The translations under genes and the position numbers were made by a program. The notes below the pieces were generated by a model. It worked only from the letters and a program-made list of their open reading frames with translations. It made no database searches and was not told the origin of the DNA. This document shows, in pieces, positions 6,065 to 12,014 of a DNA stretch of 15,204 nt. Each line of letters starts with the position of its first letter. Position 1 is the stretch's first letter. Origin of the DNA: an uncultured Oscillospiraceae bacterium (GTDB lineage Bacteria > Bacillota > Clostridia > Oscillospirales > Oscillospiraceae); NCBI GenBank assembly GCA_934661715.1, contig CAKUJL010000011.1, forward strand, positions 1-15,204. Reading direction: 5' to 3'.

Positions 6065-6145
6065 CAGCTTCCTACGCCGGCATTACCCGGATCAGGTTAA
6101 AGGGACAAGCGCAGTGCGCAATCTCAGCCGGTTTCCCAGCGCCCC
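6065..6145 (-). promoter_or_regulatory. TPP (THI-box) riboswitch aptamer controlling thiT
   Basis: On the minus strand the conserved THI-box blocks appear in order: GGGGCGC (6145-6139), GGCTGAGATTGCGC, CCCTTTAACCTGATCCGGGT, and AATGCCGGCGTAGGAAGC. These correspond to the CUGAGA and ACCUGA...GGGUAAUGCC...AGGGA core that binds thiamine pyrophosphate. It lies between a consensus promoter and the thiamine transporter gene, as expected. Confidence 0.96.
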
Positions 6146-6173
6146 TGTGTTCGATTGTATGCGGTTCGCCCTT

Positions 6174-6202
6174 ATTATAGGGAAAAGGCGTCGTTTCGTC
6201 AA
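6174..6202 (-). promoter_or_regulatory. Promoter of the riboswitch-thiT transcript
   Basis: TTGACG (6202-6197) and a perfect TATAAT (6179-6174) are separated by 17 bp on the minus strand. The expected start lies just upstream of the TPP aptamer at 6145. Confidence 0.88.
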
Positions 6203-6273
6203 GCCCTATTTTTGCCCGCAGTTTCCCGCGCGGAGGCGGCAGATTTTTCGGGCGGAATATTTTCGGAACCCCC

Positions 6274-6301
6274 TTGCAAAAGCGGAAAAAATCGATATGA
6301 T
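6274..6301 (+). promoter_or_regulatory. Promoter of the MATE exporter gene
   Basis: TTGCAA (6274-6279) and TATGAT (6296-6301) with a 16-bp spacer lie about 70 bp before the MATE start codon. They are divergent from the thiT promoter, with about 70 bp between the two -35 elements. Confidence 0.65.
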
Positions 6302-6371
6302 AGTACGTACCACGCTTCCATACTTCCGGCGTTTCGTTCCTGTTTTTCGTTCGTTTGAAAGGAGAATTTCC

Positions 6372-7745
6372 ATGAAGCGTCAGCTGTTTCACCAGAGCTC
6401 CATGACCGAAGGCCCGGTCTTGCAGGGGATGCTGGCCTTTTTTCTGCCGATCATGCTGGGGACGCTGCTTCAGCAGCTGTATTCCGCGGTCGACGCGGTG
6501 GTGCTCGGGCAGTTCGTCGGCAAGACCGCGCTGGCGGCGGTCGGCGGGTCGGACATCGTGCTCATCAACCTCATCGTCAATTTCTTCGTCGGCCTGTCCT
6601 CGGGCGCCTCGGTCGTTATCTCGCAGCACGCCGGTGCGCAGGAACACGAGCAGGTCAGTAAGGCTGTCCATACGGCCATTTTCCTCGCCATCGTCGTCGG
6701 TGCGCTCACGACCCTTCTCGGCACGACAGTCGCGCCGCTGCTTCTGCCGGCTCTGAGCACGCCCGAAGATACGCTCCAGTATTCCAAAGACTATCTCGTC
6801 TGGTACTTTGCCGGGATGATCCCGTCCATGATCTACAACATGGGAAGCGGCATCCTGCGTGCCTTGGGAGACTCGAAGCGGCCTTTGCTGTTTCTCGTCG
6901 TGTGCACGGTCGTGAACACCATTCTGGATCTGCTTTTCGTCGCGGTTTTCAAGCTGGAGGTCGCGGGCGCTGCCATCGCCACGAGCATTTCGCAGGTGTT
7001 CTGCGCCTGGCTCGTTCTCCATACGCTTCAGAAATCGCACGGGGACTATCATCTTGAGCTCAAGAAGATCCGCCCGGACGGCTGGCTTCTCAAGCGGATG
7101 CTCGTCATCGGCCTTCCCGCTGGTATTTCGAGCATGCTCTATAATATCACGAACGTCTATGTCCAGAAGGCGATCAACCTGCTCGGCACGGATACGGTCG
7201 CGGCGTGGTCGGTGTTCTGGAAGCTAGACGGCATCTTCTGGCCGATCAACAACGCCATCGGCATCGCCGTTATGACCTTCGCGGGGCAGAACTACGGGGC
7301 CCGCAAAAAAGGCCGCATTCTCCAGACCATGCGCGTCGGCTTCGGGCTGCATTTTGCGATGTGCGTCCTCATCGGCGGCACGATTTTCCTCACACGCGAC
7401 TGGACCATCCGTCTTTTTAATTCCGACCCGGCGGTCATTGCGCAGGGACGGGTGATCATCACGTATCTGGCGCCCTGCTACTGCCTGTTTACGGCGACGG
7501 AGGTCTTGTCTTCGATGATGCGCGGCGTCGGAAACGCGGTCAAGCCCACGATCATCACGCTCTTCGGCGCGTGCGTGCTGCGGCTCATCCTGCTTTTCAC
7601 GATGACCTTCCCGCACCTGAGCAATCTCACCATCGCCCTGTGCTATCCCATCACGTGGGCGGCGGCGTCTATCATGTTCCTGATCTACTACAAATTCGGC
7701 CACTGGCTTCCGGCGTACCCGGTCAAGCGCGTGGAAATTGGATAA
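6372..7745 (+). CDS. MATE family efflux transporter (457 aa)
   Basis: MATE proteins are 12-helix inner-membrane antiporters that export cationic drugs, metabolites or peptides using a Na+ or H+ gradient. The N-terminus reads MTEGPVLQGMLAFFLPIMLG followed by LLQQLYSAVDAVVLGQFVGK and AAVGGSD, the standard opening of the family. A second, repeated half begins near RMLVIGLPAGISSMLYNITN. Twelve hydrophobic stretches cover the protein, and length 457 is typical. The start ATG 6372 is set by AAAGGAG 7 nt upstream; the open frame continues back to 6051 but that part overlaps the divergent riboswitch and has no ribosome binding site. A strong hairpin terminator follows the stop. Substrate is unknown; proximity to thiT is by divergence only and says little about it. 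Confidence 0.94.
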   Translation: MKRQLFHQSSMTEGPVLQGMLAFFLPIMLGTLLQQLYSAVDAVVLGQFVGKTALAAVGGSDIVLINLIVNFFVGLSSGASVVISQHAGAQEHEQVSKAVHTAIFLAIVVGALTTLLGTTVAPLLLPALSTPEDTLQYSKDYLVWYFAGMIPSMIYNMGSGILRALGDSKRPLLFLVVCTVVNTILDLLFVAVFKLEVAGAAIATSISQVFCAWLVLHTLQKSHGDYHLELKKIRPDGWLLKRMLVIGLPAGISSMLYNITNVYVQKAINLLGTDTVAAWSVFWKLDGIFWPINNAIGIAVMTFAGQNYGARKKGRILQTMRVGFGLHFAMCVLIGGTIFLTRDWTIRLFNSDPAVIAQGRVIITYLAPCYCLFTATEVLSSMMRGVGNAVKPTIITLFGACVLRLILLFTMTFPHLSNLTIALCYPITWAAASIMFLIYYKFGHWLPAYPVKRVEIG

Positions 7746-7748
7746 ACA

Positions 7749-7787
7749 AAGCCCCTCCGCAGAAAGGTTTTCTGCGGAGGGGCTTTT
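7749..7787. terminator. Bidirectional terminator between MATE gene and DUF362 gene
   Basis: AAGCCCCTCCGCAGAAA pairs with TTTCTGCGGAGGGGCTT with a 3-4 nt loop. TTTT follows on the plus strand and AAA/CTTTGTTT on the other. It sits 3 nt after the MATE stop and about 12 nt from the end of the convergent DUF362 gene, so it can serve both. Confidence 0.88.
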
Positions 7788-7798
7788 GATCGTTCGGA

Positions 7799-8911
7799 TT
7801 ATTTTACGGTGATGACAGTGTAGTCGTCGGTGCCGAGGCCGATCTTTTTGCCGTGCGTGATGGCGGCCTGCCAGCAGGTGTTCGGGTGCATGGCGTGCAG
7901 ATGGTCGTGATCGTGCGGGTCGCCCTTCTCGTCCAGTCTGCTTCCGGGCAGGACCGGCTGACGGTTGACCGCTTCGGCGCAGGCCAGGTCCAGCGCTACC
8001 GGGTCAAAAGACGCGAACATACCCACGTCCGGCACCATCGGCACGTCGTTTTCCGCGTGGCAGTCGCAGTCCGGCGAAACGTCGCGCACGATGGAAATAT
8101 GGAAGCTGGGCCGTCCGTCGACGACCGCCTTGGCGTATTCGGCGATCTTGTAGTTGAGCACTTCCTCACTCTCGTCAAATTCCGGCGTGATCGCGTCTTT
8201 GGGACAGATGGCGATGCAGCGGCCGCAGCCGAGGCACTTGTCGTGGTCGATATGGCACTTTTTGTCTGTGATAATGGGTGCGCCGTGGGCGCAGATCTTC
8301 GTGCACTGGCCGCAGCCGACGCACTTTTCGGTTTCAACAGACGGCTTTCCCTGCGCGTGCATTTCCATCTTGCCTGCTCGTGAGCCGCCGCCCATGCCGA
8401 GATTTTTGAGTGCGCCGCCGAAGCCCGCTTCCTCATGGCCCTTGAAGTGCGTGAGGGAAATGACGATGTCCGCGTCCATCAGCGCCCGGCCGATCTTCGC
8501 GTTTTTCACATACTCGCCGCCCACGACCGGCACTTCGATATCATCGCCGCCGCGCAGGCCGTCTGCAATGATCACGTGACAGCCGGTGGAAAACGGCGAG
8601 AAACCGTTTAAGTACGCCGCGTCCATATGCTCGAGCGCGTTTTTGCGGCTTCCGATGTAGAGCGTGTTGCAGTCGGTCAGAAACGGCCGGCCGCCTCTTG
8701 CCTTGACGAAATCCGCCACGGTCTTTGCGTAGTTCGGGCGCAGATACGCGAGGTTGCCCACCTCGCCGAAGTGCAGCTTGATGGCGACGATCTTGCCGTC
8801 AAAGTCGATTTTGTCCATGCCCGCGGCCAGCATGAGCTTTTCGAGCTTCTGCTGCTGGTTGACGCCGGGACGGCAGCGGAAGTCAGTGAAATATACCTTT
8901 GCCTGTTCCAT
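7799..8911 (-). CDS. DUF362 domain protein with two 4Fe-4S clusters (370 aa)
   Basis: A DUF362-type protein of the ferredoxin-containing class, of unknown reaction. Residues about 1-185 form the DUF362 part, including VAIKLHFGEVGNLAYLRP at 42-59, TDCNTLYIGSRKNALEH at 79-95, and SLTHFKGHEEAGFGGALKNL at 152-171. Two 4Fe-4S motifs follow: C197-C200-C203-C207 (KCVGCGQCTKIC) and C226-C229-C232-C236 (KCLGCGRCIAICP). The C-terminal part resumes the DUF362 fold (DVGMFASFDPVALDLA). A histidine-rich loop HDHDHLHAMH at 333-342 stands out and may bind metal. The start is ATG 8911 with GGAGG 10 nt upstream; the open frame back to 9175 overlaps the neighbouring GH18 gene. Its promoter lies across the stop codon of that gene. 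It is probably a cytoplasmic redox protein, but partners are unknown. Confidence 0.92.
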   Translation of the reverse strand: MEQAKVYFTDFRCRPGVNQQQKLEKLMLAAGMDKIDFDGKIVAIKLHFGEVGNLAYLRPNYAKTVADFVKARGGRPFLTDCNTLYIGSRKNALEHMDAAYLNGFSPFSTGCHVIIADGLRGGDDIEVPVVGGEYVKNAKIGRALMDADIVISLTHFKGHEEAGFGGALKNLGMGGGSRAGKMEMHAQGKPSVETEKCVGCGQCTKICAHGAPIITDKKCHIDHDKCLGCGRCIAICPKDAITPEFDESEEVLNYKIAEYAKAVVDGRPSFHISIVRDVSPDCDCHAENDVPMVPDVGMFASFDPVALDLACAEAVNRQPVLPGSRLDEKGDPHDHDHLHAMHPNTCWQAAITHGKKIGLGTDDYTVITVK

Positions 8912-8955
8912 GATACTTCTTCCTCCTTGGTTCTTGAAAAATTCCTCCTGGCAAA

Positions 8956-8983
8956 AGTATACCGTTTTTTTCGGTTTTGTCAA
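8956..8983 (-). promoter_or_regulatory. Promoter of the DUF362 gene, overlapping the upstream stop codon
   Basis: TTGACA (8983-8978) and TATACT (8961-8956) are 16 bp apart on the minus strand. The TGA inside TTGACA is the stop codon of the LysM-GH18 gene. The spacer contains CCG-AAAAAAA-CGG. Two ribosome-binding-like sequences (AGGAGG and GGAGG) lie in the leader; the second serves ATG 8911. Confidence 0.82.
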
Positions 8984-10266
8984 TCCGCTTGCGTTTTCAG
9001 CCGGAACATCGCGTTCAGAAGCGAGAAATTCGCCGCGAACGGGCGCATGAAGTTCCAGTAGCCGAAGCCCCGGAGGCCGTATTGCCGCGCAAGCTCGAAT
9101 TTGGCCCTGCTCGAGCGTGCGTCCTCGAACCAGACCTCGTGCGGCCTTCCGTCCATGCCGGTGTAGGAAAACCACGGCGTCTGCGCCGTCGCATCGTACA
9201 AAATTTCGCTCCCCGTCTGAAACGCCAGCTCGGGCGCGGCCTCGTTTCCGATCACGACCGCCCGCGTGAGCCCGGCCTCATACGGAAGCGTCCAGTCGTA
9301 GGCGTAGTTTGGAAAGCCGAGCAGCAGCTTCTCCGCTTCGATGCGCGAGACCGCATACCGCACCACCCGCTCGACCGCGTTTATGGGCGCCACCGCCATC
9401 GGCGGACCATAGGTGTAGCCCCATTCATACGTCATCAGCAGCACCTGGTCGCAGGCTTTTCCGATCGCGGCGTAGTCGTGGCCCTCGTAGAGCGCGCCTG
9501 GCTGGTCGTCGGAGGTCTTGGGGGCCAGCGCCGCCATCAGGATGCCGCCCGCTTCATGGACGCGCGGGGCAAGCTCTTCCAGAAACGCCGCGTAGCTTTG
9601 CGCCAGTTCTCTTCCCAGATATTCAAAGTCCACGTCCACGCCGGAAAAGCCCTTTTCGCGCATGGTGCGCACAGTGTTCCTGATCAGGTTTTCCCTTGCG
9701 GCGTCGTTTTGCAGGACGGCTGCGGCGCGGGCGGCAGAAAAGTTTCCCTGCTCGGTAAGCGTCGACAGGTGCAGAAGCGTCTGGGCGCCAAACTCGCGGG
9801 CAAGCGACAAAAGCAGCGCGTCGTCGGGCTCTACCAACTCTCCCGCTTCCGTGAAGCCGTAGGTAAACGGCGCGAGGGCGTCCGCGTAGGGGAGAATGTC
9901 CCGCAGGACCACTTCGCTCACCCACGGGTAGGCGTAGCCCATGAGATGGGTTTCTTCGGTTGGCTCGTCTTCCAGCTTCGTGACGAGCACCTGTCCGGGG
10001 TAGAGCCGCGTCTGGGCGGCAAGACCGGGGTTCATCCGGTAAAGTTCGTTCGCCGTCAGTCCGTAATTTCGCGCGATGGCGTAAACCGTGTCGCCGGGTA
10101 CGACCGTATAAAGCGCCTCCGGCCGCAGGACCAGAAGGCTCTGCCCCACGCTCAGCCGGTAGGGTTCGCGCAGACCGTTGAACCGCGCGAGAAGTCCGGG
10201 CTGCACACCGTAGTCCTGCGCGATTTGCCAGAGCGTCTGTCCGGCCTGCACCACATGAATCTGCAT
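8980..10266 (-). CDS. LysM-LysM-GH18 protein, SleL/YaaH-like spore cortex N-acetylglucosaminidase (428 aa)
   Basis: SleL/YaaH enzymes cleave cortex-derived peptidoglycan fragments during spore germination. Domains in order: LysM 1 (about 3-47, HVVQAGQTLWQIAQDYGV), LysM 2 (about 52-97, YTVVPGDTVYAIARNYGL), then a GH18 barrel (about 108-420). The catalytic DxxDxDxE motif is present as GVDVDFEYL, with E215 as the expected acid. LLMTYEWGY at 276-284, GFPNYAYDW at 317-325, and GYWNFMRPF at 402-410 fit the family. There is no signal peptide, which matches spore enzymes made inside the mother cell. The start is ATG 10266, with GAGGTG 6 nt upstream; a GTG at 10275 lies inside that ribosome binding site and is rejected. 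A CATACAAT sequence upstream resembles sigma-E/K promoters. SleL is the closest match; a vegetative GH18 role is possible. Confidence 0.9.
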   Translation of the reverse strand: MQIHVVQAGQTLWQIAQDYGVQPGLLARFNGLREPYRLSVGQSLLVLRPEALYTVVPGDTVYAIARNYGLTANELYRMNPGLAAQTRLYPGQVLVTKLEDEPTEETHLMGYAYPWVSEVVLRDILPYADALAPFTYGFTEAGELVEPDDALLLSLAREFGAQTLLHLSTLTEQGNFSAARAAAVLQNDAARENLIRNTVRTMREKGFSGVDVDFEYLGRELAQSYAAFLEELAPRVHEAGGILMAALAPKTSDDQPGALYEGHDYAAIGKACDQVLLMTYEWGYTYGPPMAVAPINAVERVVRYAVSRIEAEKLLLGFPNYAYDWTLPYEAGLTRAVVIGNEAAPELAFQTGSEILYDATAQTPWFSYTGMDGRPHEVWFEDARSSRAKFELARQYGLRGFGYWNFMRPFAANFSLLNAMFRLKTQAD

Positions 10267-10284
10267 TGTGATCACCTCACGGCC

Positions 10285-10292
10285 ATTGTATG
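10285..10292 (-). promoter_or_regulatory. Possible sporulation-type -10 element of the LysM-GH18 gene
   Basis: CATACAAT on the minus strand resembles the sigma-E/sigma-K -10 consensus (CATACATA/CATAnnnTA), about 19 bp before the start codon. I do not see a convincing matching -35, and no good sigma-A promoter either. Weak evidence, supported mainly by the predicted spore role of the gene. Confidence 0.3.
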
Positions 10293-10344
10293 CAGAGTTC
10301 CGGCCTTCTTTGTTCCGAAAATCCCCCGGAACGGGCGCGGAGGC

Positions 10345-10373
10345 TTGTCTTGCGGGCGGTTCTGCGCTATACT
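10345..10373 (+). promoter_or_regulatory. Promoter of the phosphopantetheinyl transferase gene
   Basis: TTGTCT (10345-10350), a 17-bp spacer and TATACT (10368-10373), about 35 bp before the start codon at 10409. The -35 matches consensus at four of six positions. Confidence 0.7.
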
Positions 10374-10408
10374 GAAGTCGGCGCGGACATTTCTGCGCGG
10401 AGGGACGT

Positions 10409-11050
10409 ATGAAGACGCGGCTTCTGATTCTGAATTTGCGCGGTCTGCTGCAAGGCGAGCGCTGGCGGGATTTTCTGCCGGAGCTGCCGGAGGCGCGGAG
10501 GGTTCGGGCGCTTTCCTGCCGGAAGAAAGAGGACGCGGCGCGGCTTACCGGCGCGGGGCTTTTGCTGCGGCGGGCGCTTTGTGAGGCGGGTGTTCCGACG
10601 CAGGCGCAGATCTTTTCGGAAAACGAATGGGGAAAGCCGTATCTTCCCGGCGGGCCGGAATTCTCGCTCAGCCACGCAGGAGACTTTGCCGTCTGCGCGG
10701 TGGACGATGCTCCCGTGGGCGCGGATATCGAAATGGCGCGGATCGGCGAGGCTGTCGCCGAGCGCTTTTTTCACCCGGACGAGGTCTCGTTTCTGCGTGC
10801 GCTGCCGGTTTCCGGGCAGGCCGACGCGCGGCTGCGGCTCTGGACGGCGAAGGAGGCGTACACAAAATATCTGGGCGGCGGGCTTCATGTGCCGTTTTCT
10901 TCGTTCTTCGTTCGGTTGTCGGAGAATGGCGCTTCGCTGGAGCTGACGGAAGGTGCGCCTGCCTTACACGAGTACCGGATAGACGGCTATCGGCTCTGCC
11001 TGTGTTCGCGCGGAGAAAGGCCGGAATTGGAATTTGTTTCGATAAAATGA
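10409..11050 (+). CDS. 4'-phosphopantetheinyl transferase, Sfp type (213 aa)
   Basis: Sfp-type enzymes move phosphopantetheine from coenzyme A to a serine of carrier proteins (fatty-acid, polyketide or peptide synthases). The diagnostic motifs are present: FSLSHAGDFAVCAVDD at 85-100, VGADIE at 103-108 with Mg2+ ligands D106 and E108, and WTAKEAYTKYLGGGL at 145-159 with K148 and E149. Length 213 is within the Sfp range (about 200-240). GGAGG lies 5 nt before ATG 10409. The gene stands alone between its own promoter and a terminator hairpin that starts right after the stop codon. No carrier protein or synthase gene is in the window, so its partner (ACP of fatty-acid synthesis or a secondary-metabolite enzyme) is unknown. 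Confidence 0.93.
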   Translation: MKTRLLILNLRGLLQGERWRDFLPELPEARRVRALSCRKKEDAARLTGAGLLLRRALCEAGVPTQAQIFSENEWGKPYLPGGPEFSLSHAGDFAVCAVDDAPVGADIEMARIGEAVAERFFHPDEVSFLRALPVSGQADARLRLWTAKEAYTKYLGGGLHVPFSSFFVRLSENGASLELTEGAPALHEYRIDGYRLCLCSRGERPELEFVSIK

Positions 11051-11083
11051 CCCCGCCGCAAGCGGTCTTGCAGCGGGGCTTTT
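11051..11083. terminator. Terminator between the PPTase gene and the convergent unknown gene
   Basis: CCCCGC-C-GCAAG, loop CGGT, CTTGC-A-GCGGGG: a long stem with a single C-A mismatch, then TTTT at 11080-11083. It follows the stop at 11048-11050 directly and ends 12 nt from the convergent gene's stop. It works best on the plus strand, where the T-run is. Confidence 0.8.
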
Positions 11084-11095
11084 GTATGCGCAGAA

Positions 11096-11746
11096 TCAGG
11101 GTCTTCCGTAGAAGAGCTCGATGGCCTCCTCCGGGTATCCGGCGTAGCTGGAATCTCCTCTGGCGTGCATGGGATAGAGCGTCAGGTGGATATACCAGCC
11201 GTTGAGTTCTGCCGCTCCATCCGGGCCATAGGCGATCGACCGGTCATCGTCTTCCGGCGTGCCTTCCTGCGTCAGCTGCACGCGGTACTGATCGGCGTCC
11301 GGCTGAAGGGCGCGAATTTCGTCCTGCGGCAGGTATTGCAGCGCCTCCAGAAAGTCCTGCAAAAGATAGGGACTTTTGGGCTCCGCCCAGTCGAAAGACC
11401 CGGTCACGGAGTATTTTTCCGCTTCCGGGAAGGGACTGAGCTGCGCGGCCTTGTATTTCCCGTTTTTCTCATAGAGAAATTGCACGAAGAGCGGGCAGCC
11501 CTCTACCCAGTCGAAATTGTCCGTGAGGTTGACCGCGTAAGAGCCGGTGTCCACATAAAGCTGTGACGCGTCGGAAAGCTTTTTGTTCTTTGCGATCGTC
11601 TCGGTGACGGCTGCGGCGTCAAGGTCGCGGATGTTCGTGCCCGTCATGGGATAGTCCTTCGGCTGTCTGACATAGTCGATGATCGCCATCGCCGCAAGCG
11701 CGGCCAGAATCAGGGCGTAGAGCGTATATTTCCCCCGTCTTGTCAT
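11096..11746 (-). CDS. Unknown single-pass membrane-anchored protein (216 aa)
   Basis: I do not recognise the family. Residues about 8-24 (TLYALILAALAAMAIID) form one hydrophobic helix after a short basic start (MTRRGKY), so it is either a signal anchor with the rest outside or an uncleaved secretion signal. The remaining 190 residues are acidic and soluble in character. They include YVDTGSYAVNLTDNFDWVEG, FLYEKNGKYKAAQLSPFPEA and ALQYLPQDEIRALQPDADQY, suggesting a compact mixed alpha/beta extracytoplasmic domain, perhaps of the DUF type common in Clostridia. There is only one cysteine. The start ATG 11746 is set by AAAGGAG 7 nt upstream; the longer frame to 11818 overlaps the promoter. The gene has its own promoter and is monocistronic in the window. 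Confidence 0.8.
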   Translation of the reverse strand: MTRRGKYTLYALILAALAAMAIIDYVRQPKDYPMTGTNIRDLDAAAVTETIAKNKKLSDASQLYVDTGSYAVNLTDNFDWVEGCPLFVQFLYEKNGKYKAAQLSPFPEAEKYSVTGSFDWAEPKSPYLLQDFLEALQYLPQDEIRALQPDADQYRVQLTQEGTPEDDDRSIAYGPDGAAELNGWYIHLTLYPMHARGDSSYAGYPEEAIELFYGRP

Positions 11747-11789
11747 GGTTTTTCTCCTTTCTGCACGGCTTTTTCTTACCTTTGTTCTA

Positions 11790-11818
11790 AGAATACCAGT
11801 TGCCGGGCAATCTGTCAA
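11790..11818 (-). promoter_or_regulatory. Promoter of the unknown membrane-anchored protein gene
   Basis: A perfect TTGACA (11818-11813) and TATTCT (11795-11790) with a 17-bp spacer on the minus strand, about 45 bp before the start codon. Confidence 0.82.
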
Positions 11819-11946
11819 GTTGGCCCCGTGCCTGCCGAAAACCAGAAAAATGGCACAAAAAAGTTAGCCAATTTTAACCGTTTGGACAAAATAATCGGGA
11901 TTCAAAAAGATATCGTACTCTATACTAGACTTTTACAATGCGTGTG

Positions 11947-11985
11947 TGCTATAATCTTAGACGGAAATCGTTTGCTCCCAAACGA
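11947..11985 (+). promoter_or_regulatory. Promoter and leader hairpin of the rnfC2-metV-metF operon
   Basis: An extended -10, TGCTATAAT (11947-11955), has no convincing -35 at 16-18 bp (TAGACT at 19 bp is the nearest). Two further -10-like hexamers lie just upstream: TATACT 11921-11926 and TACAAT 11934-11939. About 13 nt after the -10 the sequence forms a perfect hairpin TCGTTTG-CTCC-CAAACGA (11968-11985), within the expected first 25 nt of the RNA. It may be a 5' stabiliser or an operator. The surrounding 11850-12000 is clearly more AT-rich than the genes. Confidence 0.65.
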
Positions 11986-12014
11986 AGAACAAATGTGTAA
12001 GAGGGTGATATTTT

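Noticed and set aside
6072..7052. 326-codon minus-strand frame opposite the MATE gene and across the riboswitch
   Set aside because: Covers a TPP aptamer and two promoters and shows no protein family features.
8977..10584. 535-codon plus-strand frame opposite the LysM-GH18 gene
   Set aside because: Opposite a protein with complete LysM and GH18 motifs; the frame also runs into the start of the phosphopantetheinyl transferase gene in the wrong phase.
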